This document shows positions 52,775 through 60,757 of a stretch of DNA of 64,000 bases, one piece after another. Within the stretch, counting starts at the first letter, position 1. Each line of letters starts with the position of its first letter. The DNA is from Pseudarthrobacter sp. NIBRBAC000502772. GTDB taxonomy: Bacteria; Actinomycetota; Actinomycetes; Actinomycetales; Micrococcaceae. The notes under the pieces were generated by a model. The model saw only the letters and a program-made list of their open reading frames with translations. It did not search any database and was not told the origin of the DNA. The position numbers and the translations under genes are program-made. Where the stretch lies: NCBI RefSeq assembly GCF_006517235.1, contig NZ_CP041188.1:744001-808000 (forward strand), in the 5' to 3' direction.

Positions 52775-53286
52775 CCTGCTCCTACCGCAACCGGGTTCCT
52801 ACCGTAACCGCTGCCCTGCGCCGCAATAGTGGTGCCGGGCCCCCACCGTTCGTGCGGGTCCGGACCGCTGTTATGCGGGCCTGCTCTTTGTGGGAGCTAG
52901 TACTTGCGGCGCGGCGGGCGGAAAAACAAGTACCGGCTACTCGTGACACTTGACGGAGGCCAGCCCTAGGCTCAACCACACGCGGGCTCCGTGTGTTCGG
53001 CTACGCAAAGAACATCCGCCGTCGAAACGGCATGAAGGGGGAGGCTGGTGTCCATTTCCGTTCAAATTCCGTGATGCCGCCCCGACCCACTCCCGCCAGG
53101 ACGCGGAAGGCATGACCTTGTGCTTGAGGCCGCGCGTTCGGCGGCTCGCCGCGCCCCTTAGAGGGCGTCTTCGGATCGCCTCAGATCCGGCGCGGTTTCG
53201 ACAGCGCTGCCCCTCGGTGGGCTCCGAAACGGGGCGCCCGTGGCAGTTGCTGAAAGCAATTAATTCCGAGAGTGAAGGCCACAATC
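52775..53286. other. 512-bp intergenic region without a gene
   Basis: No convincing coding frame or RNA gene is seen. It contains CCTACCGCAACCG at 52781-52793 and CCTACCGTAACCG at 52798-52810, an inverted GTACTTG/CAAGTAC pair at 52900-52906 and 52927-52933, and TAGGCT at 52967-52972 preceded 17 bp upstream by TGACAC, a plausible promoter for the following lipoprotein gene. The last 100 bases are GC-rich leader. Confidence 0.5.
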
Positions 53287-54264
53287 ATGTTCCAGCCAAG
53301 TAGGCGACTATTAGCCCTCAGTTCCGCTTTCACGCTGCTCCTGACGATGTCGACTGTGGCGTCGTGCGCGGCGCCGGATGCCGGGCAGGCGCAGCCCAAC
53401 TCCACCGGCACTTCGGGGCCGGCATCGCCGTCAGGGTCACCGACAGCGACAGCGACGTCGCAGGCGCCAGAGCTGTGCGGGCCAGGGTCTGCGGTCAACT
53501 TCGACAAGACCGCCTTCCCAGGCTCTCCGACGATCGATAACAAGTGGTTTCCGCTAAAGCCAGGCACCGTGTACACCACCACCGGCACGGTCGCCGCTGA
53601 AGATGACACCACCGAGCGGACGGTTACACACACCGTAACCGGCCTGACCAAGGTCATTGACGGTGTGAAAACCCTGGTGATGTGGGACCGCGATTACCAG
53701 GACGGGGCTCTGGTTGAATCGGAGCTGGCCTTCTTTGCCCAGGATAACGCTGGAGCGGTTTGGCTCTTTGGTGAGTATCCCGAGGAGTTCGAAAACGACA
53801 AATTTGTTGGGGCGCCCAATACTTTCATCCACGGGATTTCGGGGAGCCAAGCCGGAATTGCAATGCAAGCGCAGCCACGGACCGGCACGCCGGAGTATGT
53901 GCAGGCTCACGCGGCTTCAGTGGGTTTCCTCGATTGCGCGCGTGCCTATGAGGACAACGTAGCGCTGTGCGTCCCCACCGACTGCTACGAAGGCGTGCTG
54001 GTGATTGATGAGCACAATCCGCTGGAACCGGATGTAGGCCACCAGCGTAAGTTCTATTCAGCCGGCACTGGGCTGGTAAGGGTGACAGCCGAGGGTGGCG
54101 TGAAACAGGAAACCCTGGACCTCGAAAAAATCGAACAGCTCTCCGACGCCCAACTGGCCGACGTCAATAAGCAAGCACTTGAGCTCGACCAGCACGGATA
54201 TGAGGTCAGTAAGGACGTTTACGCTAAGACGGCTCCTGCCGAAGATGCCACCAAGACTCCGTGA
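53287..54264 (+). CDS. hypothetical lipoprotein
   Basis: A 325-residue protein exported as a lipoprotein: basic start, hydrophobic core and lipobox VASC with Cys27. A Ser/Thr/Pro/Gly-rich linker (residues 28-62) precedes a globular domain containing FPGSPTIDNKWFPLKPGTVYTTTG, EYPEEFENDKFVG and CARAYEDNVALCVPTDCYEGVLVIDEHNPL; three or four cysteines could form disulfides. I do not recognise the domain. GAAGG supports ATG 53287. It is probably a surface protein; function unknown. Confidence 0.75.
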   Translation: MFQPSRRLLALSSAFTLLLTMSTVASCAAPDAGQAQPNSTGTSGPASPSGSPTATATSQAPELCGPGSAVNFDKTAFPGSPTIDNKWFPLKPGTVYTTTGTVAAEDDTTERTVTHTVTGLTKVIDGVKTLVMWDRDYQDGALVESELAFFAQDNAGAVWLFGEYPEEFENDKFVGAPNTFIHGISGSQAGIAMQAQPRTGTPEYVQAHAASVGFLDCARAYEDNVALCVPTDCYEGVLVIDEHNPLEPDVGHQRKFYSAGTGLVRVTAEGGVKQETLDLEKIEQLSDAQLADVNKQALELDQHGYEVSKDVYAKTAPAEDATKTP

Positions 54265-54396
54265 CGCGAGTGAAGGACAGCGCAACCGGCCGATTTCTGG
54301 AACGAACCACAGGCGCAGGTCACCGGATGCCCCGAGCCGTTCGCCGGTCAGCGAACTTAAGGACCATCCGCCGTCCGCTGTGATGTGATGGGGACT

Positions 54397-55530
54397 ATGG
54401 AGTCCACTGCGCGTGATTCGTCAGCCCCGGCATCGTCCAGCCCGGCCCAGGCCCTGATCAACTGGGACCTGGCCGCGTCCACGGCGGCCCGGCTGGCCTC
54501 GGCGGGGCCAACCCTCAACTCGGCGGAAATCGGCGAAGCCGTGGACAGCCTGCGCCGCCTAGCGGACGCCTCCGTCCCGCATGTCCACGAAATCACGGGC
54601 CTCGAAGCCGCACGGGACCTCCGAGACTCCTCTGTCCTGGTGGTGGACCGGGCCAGCTGGGCCAAGGCAAACACACAGAGCTTCGCCGTGATGCTCAAAC
54701 CCGCCATGGACAAAATGCTCGAAAGCCGCCGCGGCAACGTCAGTCCGGCGGCGGCAAGCGTCAGCGGCGCCATCACGGGCAGCCAGCTCGGCGCTGTCCT
54801 GGCGTTCCTGTCCAGCAAGGTCCTGGGCCAGTACGATCCATTCGCCGCGTTGGCCGAGGGTTCCAAAGCGCCCGCCGCCGGCCGCCTGCTGCTTGTGGCG
54901 CCCAACATCGTGGCTGTGGAGCGCGAGCTCAACGTCGCACCGGACGATTTCAGGCTCTGGGTCTGCCTGCACGAACAGACTCACCGGGTGCAGTTCGCGG
55001 CTGCGCCCTGGCTCCGCCACCACATGCTTTCCGAGATCGACAACCTCAGCGGGCATCTGCTGGGCAACGTTGATTCGCTGATGGAGCGTGCCTCCGCCGC
55101 CGCACGTTCCCTCAAGGACCGGACCGCCACCGGCAATACTCCCGGACGCGGCGCCATCCTGGACCTGCTGCAGAACCCCGAGGAAAAGGCGTCACTGTCC
55201 CACCTGACGGCCGTGATGAGCCTGCTGGAGGGCCACGCCAACGTTGTGATGGACGCCGTCGACGCCAGCATCGTCCCTTCCGTCAGGACCATCAGGCAGC
55301 GCTTCACCGACCGCGGCAAGGACCGCGGCGTGATGGAGAAATTCATCCGCAGCCTCCTGGGCCTGGACGCCAAGATGCGCCAGTATTCCGACGGCGCCAA
55401 GTTTGTCCGCGCTGTAGTGGACGTCGCAGGGATGGAGGGCTTTAACCGGGTGTGGGAATCCGCGGACAACCTCCCGACCGAGCCTGAAATCCACGACGCC
55501 AAGCTGTGGGTCGACCGGATGGGCTTGTAG
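54397..55530 (+). CDS. zinc-dependent metalloprotease (DUF2342)
   Basis: A 377-residue protein of the actinobacterial DUF2342/putative zinc metalloprotease family. The zinc motif HExxH is His192-Glu193-Gln-Thr-His196 in CLHEQTHRVQF. Helical segments ALINWDLAAS and EGHANVVMDAVDASIVPSVRTIRQRF are typical. Although members were once annotated as coenzyme F420-associated, a peptidase role is inferred. It abuts tilS (the GTG follows its stop directly), giving the order metalloprotease-tilS-hpt, common in actinobacteria. Confidence 0.85.
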   Translation: MESTARDSSAPASSSPAQALINWDLAASTAARLASAGPTLNSAEIGEAVDSLRRLADASVPHVHEITGLEAARDLRDSSVLVVDRASWAKANTQSFAVMLKPAMDKMLESRRGNVSPAAASVSGAITGSQLGAVLAFLSSKVLGQYDPFAALAEGSKAPAAGRLLLVAPNIVAVERELNVAPDDFRLWVCLHEQTHRVQFAAAPWLRHHMLSEIDNLSGHLLGNVDSLMERASAAARSLKDRTATGNTPGRGAILDLLQNPEEKASLSHLTAVMSLLEGHANVVMDAVDASIVPSVRTIRQRFTDRGKDRGVMEKFIRSLLGLDAKMRQYSDGAKFVRAVVDVAGMEGFNRVWESADNLPTEPEIHDAKLWVDRMGL

Positions 55531-56688
55531 GTGTCGCACGCCCCAAAAGTGCCGGAAGCCGGCACGGCTTCAAGCGGACGACGACGGCCTGGCCGGCTCG
55601 CGCCCGTCGTCGGCAAGGCGCGCAAAATGGTCCAGAACGCCCTGGCGGACGCCGGCTATCCGGCCCATGTGCTGGTGGCCTGCAGCGGTGGCCCGGATTC
55701 GATGGCCCTCGCTGCGGTGGCGGCCTATTTCGCCCGCCGCGGCCACGTTGACGGGCACCCACTGACGGTCGGCGCCGTCGTGGTCGACCACCAGCTGCAG
55801 GAGGGCTCGGCCCAGGTGGCTGCGGCAACAGTCCAGACACTGAAGGAACTGGGTCTTTCCCCGGTGGACCTCCGGACCGTCACCGTCGCCAGCACCGGGA
55901 TGGGCCCGGAGGCCGCCGCCCGGGATGCCCGCCATGCAGCGTTGGAGGCGGCGGCCCAGGAGCACGGAGCCGCGGCCATCCTGCTCGGCCACACCCTGGA
56001 CGACCAGGCCGAACAGGTCCTGCTGGGTCTTGCCCGCGGCTCCGGAACGCGCTCGCTTGCTGGAATGCGGCCTGCCCGCGGCCTGTTGCTCCGGCCCTTC
56101 CTCGGCCTGCGCCGCGCGGACACCCTGGAGATCTGCGACGTTGAGGATCTCGAGCCCTGGCACGATCCCAGCAATGCGGACCCGTCGTTTGCCCGCTCCC
56201 GGACCCGGGTGGAAGTACTGCCGATGCTCGAGGAAAAACTCGGGCCCGGCGTGGCTGAATCCCTGGCCCGGACAGCGTCCATCCTGCAGCTGGACGCCGA
56301 CTATCTGGAGGACGTGGCAGATCGCACATTTGCAGCCTTGGCCGAGCGGTCCGGACCGGAGGTCAGCCTCCCGGAGGAGGCTCTGGGGGAACTTTCCCCG
56401 GCCATCAGGTTCCGGGTCATCGCCAAGGCAGCGGCCGACGTCGGGGGCCAACAGCCCAGCTACCAGCGCCTTCTGGCAGCGGAAGCGCTGCTGCGCCGGC
56501 AGGGTTCTGCCGGTCCCGTGGAGCTGCCTGGCGGGGTGAGCGTGTACCGGCTGCCCCTCGCCGAGCTGGCCCAGCGGGACGCTGCGGAATCGCGGCCCGA
56601 CGGTCCCGGCGGCGGCGCCCCCGTTCCCCGTGAAGCGGCCCGCTGTGGGAAGCTAGTATTCCGGCCTCAAAAACCGCCCCAAGAATAG
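55531..56688 (+). CDS. tilS: tRNA(Ile)-lysidine synthase
   Basis: A 385-residue ATP-dependent enzyme converting C34 of the CAU-anticodon tRNA-Ile to lysidine. The PP-loop SGGPDS (52-57) follows HVLVAC. LLGHTLDDQAEQVLLGLARGSGTRSLAGM and PWHDPSNADPSFARSRTRVEVLP are characteristic. The C-terminal part is short, as in actinobacteria. The GTG start follows the metalloprotease stop without a gap. It is co-directional with hpt. Confidence 0.93.
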   Translation: MSHAPKVPEAGTASSGRRRPGRLAPVVGKARKMVQNALADAGYPAHVLVACSGGPDSMALAAVAAYFARRGHVDGHPLTVGAVVVDHQLQEGSAQVAAATVQTLKELGLSPVDLRTVTVASTGMGPEAAARDARHAALEAAAQEHGAAAILLGHTLDDQAEQVLLGLARGSGTRSLAGMRPARGLLLRPFLGLRRADTLEICDVEDLEPWHDPSNADPSFARSRTRVEVLPMLEEKLGPGVAESLARTASILQLDADYLEDVADRTFAALAERSGPEVSLPEEALGELSPAIRFRVIAKAAADVGGQQPSYQRLLAAEALLRRQGSAGPVELPGGVSVYRLPLAELAQRDAAESRPDGPGGGAPVPREAARCGKLVFRPQKPPQE

Positions 56689-56718
56689 TCGCACCCCGCA
56701 TCTACACAGGAGCCATTG

Positions 56719-57270
56719 GTGGATTCAATCGACGTCCAGGCAGACCTCAAGCACGTTCTCTACACCAAGGAACAGATCCAACAGCGGATCGCTGAGCTCG
56801 CTGCGCAGATCGACAAGGACTACGAAGGCCGCGAAATCCTTCTGGTCGGTGTACTCAAGGGCGCTGTGATGGTTATGGCCGACCTCGCCCGCGCGCTCCA
56901 CAGCCACGTTTCGATGGACTGGATGGCAGTGTCCTCCTACGGCTCCGGCACCCAGTCCTCGGGTGTTGTCCGGATCCTCAAGGACCTGGACACGGACCTG
57001 ATGGGCAAGGACGTCCTGATCGTCGAAGACATCATTGACTCTGGCCTGACCCTGTCCTGGCTGAAGACCAACCTGGAATCCCGCGGTACCGCTTCCGTGG
57101 AGATCTGCACCGCCTTCCGCAAGCCCACAGCCGCCAAGGTGGAGATCGACGTCAAGTACGTCGGCTACGACATCCCCAACGAGTTCGTAGTGGGCTACGG
57201 CCTGGATTACGCCGAAAAGTACCGCAACCTGGACTTCGTGGGCACCCTCGCCCCGCATGTTTACGAGTAA
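56719..57270 (+). CDS. hpt: hypoxanthine phosphoribosyltransferase
   Basis: A 183-residue purine-salvage enzyme making IMP or GMP from hypoxanthine or guanine and PRPP. The PRPP-binding loop is [14 protein letters not shown] at 99-112; [20 protein letters not shown] and [23 protein letters not shown] are family features. AGGAG six bases upstream favours GTG 56719 over the adjacent TTG. A TAGTAT -10 lies at 56654-56659, inside the tilS 3' end. The gene ends before a strong terminator. Confidence 0.94.
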   Translation: MDSIDVQADLKHVLYTKEQIQQRIAELAAQIDKDYEGREILLVGVLKGAVMVMADLARALHSHVSMDWMAVSSYGSGTQSSGVVRILKDLDTDLMGKDVLIVEDIIDSGLTLSWLKTNLESRGTASVEICTAFRKPTAAKVEIDVKYVGYDIPNEFVVGYGLDYAEKYRNLDFVGTLAPHVYE

Positions 57271-57292
57271 AGACTCACGCACGGCATTGCCG

Positions 57293-57318
57293 GCGGCGGC
57301 CTCTTCGGAGGCCGCCGC
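57293..57318 (+). terminator. hpt terminator hairpin
   Basis: A perfect 11-bp stem, GCGGCGGCCTC at 57293-57303 and GAGGCCGCCGC at 57308-57318, with a stable TTCG tetraloop. It lies 23 bp after the hpt stop. Downstream sequence is GGGCATTT, so the U-tract is weak. Confidence 0.75.
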
Positions 57319-57387
57319 GGGCATTTAAGCTGCCGTGGTCTGCGACGGTCCTGGGGTGCCAAAATCCGCCAGATCAGCCGTGTCTGC

Positions 57388-57474
57388 AAAAACGATTTTT
57401 CGGAAACGAATGTGACTCTTGACACTCGCCTCAAAAGGGGCATACATTGTTGCCAAGTCGTTTTGGCAAAACGA
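57388..57474 (+). promoter_or_regulatory. promoter of the fructan operon flanked by operators
   Basis: TTGACA at 57419-57424 and TACATT at 57443-57448 are spaced by 18 bp, a good primary-sigma promoter. Operator A, AAAAACGATTTTT (57388-57400), lies upstream of the -35. Operator B at 57458-57474 is a palindrome with arms TCGTTTT/AAAACGA around GGC, just after the expected transcription start. CAAAACGATTTTTC at B repeats the A sequence. A LacI-type regulator encoded downstream (62216) is the likely binder. Confidence 0.75.
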
Positions 57475-57531
57475 TTTTTCACCCCACAGACCGTCTCGCC
57501 ATTCCGTTCGAGAGAAAGTGAGTCGACAGCG

Positions 57532-58809
57532 ATGTCCACTCGAAAGACAATCAACAGGTTCGCCACCATCGGCGGCCTCTGCACCGCCGTCGCACTTGCG
57601 GCCACCGGGTGCGGCGCTGGGGGCCCGACGAACTCGGGTAGCGCCGCCAGCACCGTCAACGTCCTGGTGGAGGCCGGCGGCCACGCCGAGCTGACAGGCG
57701 TGGCCGAGCAGTGCAAGAAGGACGCGGGAATCGACGTCAACTTCGTCGAACTGCCCTATGACGGCATGTTCAACCGGCTCTCCAGCGAGTTCTCCTCCGG
57801 CAACGTCTCCTTCGACGTCGCTGCACTGGACTCCGTGTGGCTGCCCAGCTTCAAGGACGCCGTCCAGCCCATCGACGAACTCTTCACCGACGAGGCCAAG
57901 AAGGACATTTTCCCGGCCCTCGTCAAGGAAGCCAACGTGGACGGCCACTTCATCGGCATGCCCGCCTGGACCAACGCCGAAATCATCCTCTACCGCACGG
58001 ATCTCTTTGAAGACGCCGCGAACAAGGATGGCTTCAAGGCCAAGTACGGCTACGACCTCGCGGCTCCCACCACCTGGCAGCAGTACAAGGACATCTCCGA
58101 GTTCTTCACCAAGGACGGCATGTACGGAACCGACGTCAAGGGCGGCGTCGAGACCGAATGGCTGGCCCACGTCCTTCAGGCCGGCTCCCCGATGGTCCTG
58201 GACGAAAACAACAAGGTGGTCATCGACAACGCGGCCCACAAGGAAGCACTGGACTTCTACACCAGCCTGACCAGCTATGCGCCTCCGGGTGCCGCGCAGG
58301 TGGACTGGGCCGCTGCGCAGAACCTGTTCAACCAGGGCAAGACCGCCATGACCCGCTTCTGGGCCCACGCCTACCGCCAGATCCCCAAGGATGCACCGGT
58401 CGCCGGCAAGGTGGGCGCGGCTCCGATGATCGGCGGCAGCGCCGGCGTGGCCGGTGTTCCCGGTCCCTGGTACCTCTCCGTCCCCAAGGCCACCAAGAAC
58501 ACGGACAACGCCAAGAAGTTCGTCAAGTGCGCCTACGACTACAACAGCCTGGGCATCGAGTCCAGCCTGGGCCTCGCCTCGCGCATCTCGGCCTTCGAGA
58601 AGTACCAGGACAAGGCCGGGTATGAGAGCTTCGGCCCGTTGATCACAACACTCAACGGCAAGGCCACGGCCACCCGGCCGGCAACCGAAAAGTGGCAGCA
58701 GATCGTCGACACCGTCCTGGTGCCGCTCCTGCAGAAAGCCGTGGCCGGCGGGGACTCCACCGCCCTCCTGGCTGACGCCAAGAAGCAGATCCAGGACCTC
58801 CTCAAGTAA
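57532..58809 (+). CDS. ABC transporter substrate-binding lipoprotein (fructan locus)
   Basis: A 425-residue extracellular solute-binding protein. The lipobox AATGC gives Cys27, followed by a short Gly/Ser linker. Binding-protein features are AELTGVAEQCKKDAGIDVNFVELPYDGMFNRL and FIGMPAWTNAEIILYRTDLFED. It begins the operon that encodes the permeases and the beta-helix enzyme, so a difructose anhydride or small inulin oligosaccharide is the likely ligand. A 14-bp stem-loop directly follows the gene. Confidence 0.88.
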   Translation: MSTRKTINRFATIGGLCTAVALAATGCGAGGPTNSGSAASTVNVLVEAGGHAELTGVAEQCKKDAGIDVNFVELPYDGMFNRLSSEFSSGNVSFDVAALDSVWLPSFKDAVQPIDELFTDEAKKDIFPALVKEANVDGHFIGMPAWTNAEIILYRTDLFEDAANKDGFKAKYGYDLAAPTTWQQYKDISEFFTKDGMYGTDVKGGVETEWLAHVLQAGSPMVLDENNKVVIDNAAHKEALDFYTSLTSYAPPGAAQVDWAAAQNLFNQGKTAMTRFWAHAYRQIPKDAPVAGKVGAAPMIGGSAGVAGVPGPWYLSVPKATKNTDNAKKFVKCAYDYNSLGIESSLGLASRISAFEKYQDKAGYESFGPLITTLNGKATATRPATEKWQQIVDTVLVPLLQKAVAGGDSTALLADAKKQIQDLLK

Positions 58810-58813
58810 GACT

Positions 58814-58850
58814 CCGCGGCCGGCACCTGCCCAACCGGTGCCGGCCGCGG
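58814..58850 (+). repeat. stem-loop between binding-protein and permease genes
   Basis: CCGCGGCCGGCACC at 58814-58827 and GGTGCCGGCCGCGG at 58837-58850 form a perfect 14-bp stem with a 9-base loop, starting five bases after the stop codon. Such hairpins often protect the binding-protein mRNA from decay or cause partial termination, giving more binding protein than permease. Confidence 0.78.
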
Positions 58851-58874
58851 CCCCAACAAACAGAAGAGAAAACC

Positions 58875-59762
58875 GTGCGCATCTCCGATCGCCGCTTCGC
58901 AGTGTTTCTGATGGCTCCGGCGGCTTTGTTCCTCGCCATCTTCGTGGCCTACCCGCTGTTCCGCCTGGTGGCTGACAGCTTCTTCAAAATCTCGCCCATC
59001 GCCGGCGGACCCCGCGACTTCGTGGGCCTGGACAACTACTTCCGGGCCTTCGCTTCCGAGGCGTTTATGGGCGCCGGCTGGCGGACCCTCGCCTACACGC
59101 TGGTGGTGGTCACCCTCGAATTCGCCCTCGGGCTGGGCATGGCACTGCTCTTCACGATGCTGGGCCGCAACTCCCAGATCTGGCGGACCGTGTTCCTGTA
59201 CCCGCTCATGATTGCGCCGATTGTGGCGGGCCTGCTGTGGAAGTTCCTCATGATCGACAACTTCGGCCTGATCGGGACACTTATGCACCAGGCCGGGCTG
59301 CTGGCCAACCCCAACCAGATCGGCTGGTTGTCCGACCCCAACATCGTGCTGTTCTCGGTGGCCATTCCGGACATCTGGCTCACCACGTCGTTTATGTGCC
59401 TGGTGCTCTTTGCCGGCTTGCAGAACATCCCCGGTGACCTGATCGAAGCGGCCCGCCTGGACGGGGCCCGTGCGCCCGCCATGCTGTTCCGGATCATCCT
59501 TCCCCTGCTGCGGCCTGTCATCGCCGTCGCGCTGGTGGTCCGCGGCATCGATGCAGCACGTGCCTTCGACACTATCCTCATCCAGACCAACGGCGGCCCC
59601 CAGTCCGCTTCCGAAACGATGAGCCTGCTGATTTACCGCACCATGATCCGCTTCGGTGATCCCGGCCTGGCAAGCGCCATGGGCACCATCTACCTGCTCG
59701 CCATGCTCGCCGTCGCCTTCTTCGCCGTCTCCACCATCTGGCGGCCAGGAAAGGACAACTGA
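58875..59762 (+). CDS. ABC transporter permease (MalF-type)
   Basis: A 295-residue CUT1 permease with six helices. It begins ISDRRFAVFLMAPAALFLAIF (GTG start). The EAA loop is EAARLDGARAPAMLFRIILPLLRP. It pairs with the MalG-type subunit that begins at its stop (TGATG). No ATPase lies in the operon. Confidence 0.9.
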   Translation: MRISDRRFAVFLMAPAALFLAIFVAYPLFRLVADSFFKISPIAGGPRDFVGLDNYFRAFASEAFMGAGWRTLAYTLVVVTLEFALGLGMALLFTMLGRNSQIWRTVFLYPLMIAPIVAGLLWKFLMIDNFGLIGTLMHQAGLLANPNQIGWLSDPNIVLFSVAIPDIWLTTSFMCLVLFAGLQNIPGDLIEAARLDGARAPAMLFRIILPLLRPVIAVALVVRGIDAARAFDTILIQTNGGPQSASETMSLLIYRTMIRFGDPGLASAMGTIYLLAMLAVAFFAVSTIWRPGKDN

Positions 59763-60730
59763 TGAGCCTCGCAGACCCCCGCCTTCAAGGTCCAGCCGCA
59801 ATGGAGACCACCATGCCAACCACAACAGCCCCTCCCGCGCTCCCCACCAAGGTTTCAGCAGGCAACGGCGCGCGCCGCCGTCGTCACCACGCCGAGGGCC
59901 TTGAAGCGGGGAAGCGCAGCACCAGGACGCTGCTCTGGATCCTCCTCGCGGCGGCCATGATCCTCTACGGCTTCCCGTTCCTCTACCTGCTGTTCACCTC
60001 TTTCAAGACGCCGATCGACACCATCGCCGTCCCGCCCACCATCCTGCCCAGGGAATGGACGCTGGAGAACTACACCAACGCCTTGGGACGCAGTGGCGTG
60101 CTGGCCTCCTTCATCAACAGCGCGCAGACGGCCATCATCAGCACGGTCCTGTCCCTCGTGCTGGCGGTTCCCGCCGCGTACGGCATCACCCGCTACAAGA
60201 CACCCAGCGGCCGCGTTTTCATCATGGCGGCCCTCGTCACACGGATGGTCCCGCCGGTGGCCATCGGCATCCCGCTCGCATCGATGATGTCGGCAGCAGG
60301 ACTAGCTGACACGCCCATCGCCCTGTCCATCGCCCACACCACCATCTCGCTGCCGCTTTCCATCTGGCTGATGTCCAGCTTCTTCGAAGCCGTACCGCAG
60401 GACCTGGAGGAAGCGGCCACCGTGGACGGCTGCAGCAGGCTCGGAGCCCTGTGGCGGGTGGTCATCCCGGTGGTGTCCGGCGGCATCGCGGTCACCGCGA
60501 TCTTCGCCTTCCTCGCCTCCTGGAACGAGTTCCTCTTCGCCCTCCTGATGACCGCCGTCCGGTCCCAGACCACCCCCGTGGTGATCGCGAACTTCCAGAC
60601 CCAGTTCGGCCTGGACTGGGGATCCATGACGGCACTCGCCGCCGTCTACTCCATCCCCGTCATCCTTCTCACGCTTCTCTTGCAGCGCAAGATCGTCGCA
60701 GGCATGACGCTCGGCGCCGTCAAGGGCTGA
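59762..60730 (+). CDS. ABC transporter permease (MalG-type)
   Basis: A 322-residue CUT1 permease. A cytosolic N-terminal 50 residues precede six helices; later internal ATGs (59801, 59813) are possible starts. The EAA loop is EEAATVDGCSRLGALWRVVIPVVSG, and the C-terminus is VAGMTLGAVKG. It overlaps the MalF-type stop by one base. Confidence 0.88.
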   Translation: MSLADPRLQGPAAMETTMPTTTAPPALPTKVSAGNGARRRRHHAEGLEAGKRSTRTLLWILLAAAMILYGFPFLYLLFTSFKTPIDTIAVPPTILPREWTLENYTNALGRSGVLASFINSAQTAIISTVLSLVLAVPAAYGITRYKTPSGRVFIMAALVTRMVPPVAIGIPLASMMSAAGLADTPIALSIAHTTISLPLSIWLMSSFFEAVPQDLEEAATVDGCSRLGALWRVVIPVVSGGIAVTAIFAFLASWNEFLFALLMTAVRSQTTPVVIANFQTQFGLDWGSMTALAAVYSIPVILLTLLLQRKIVAGMTLGAVKG

Positions 60731-60757
60731 GACACCACAACACAAAGGGAAGAACCT

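Noticed and set aside
52950..53303. 117-residue open frame in the 512-bp gap
   Set aside because: Arg/Pro-rich composition, no ribosome binding site, and it runs through the leader of the lipoprotein gene.
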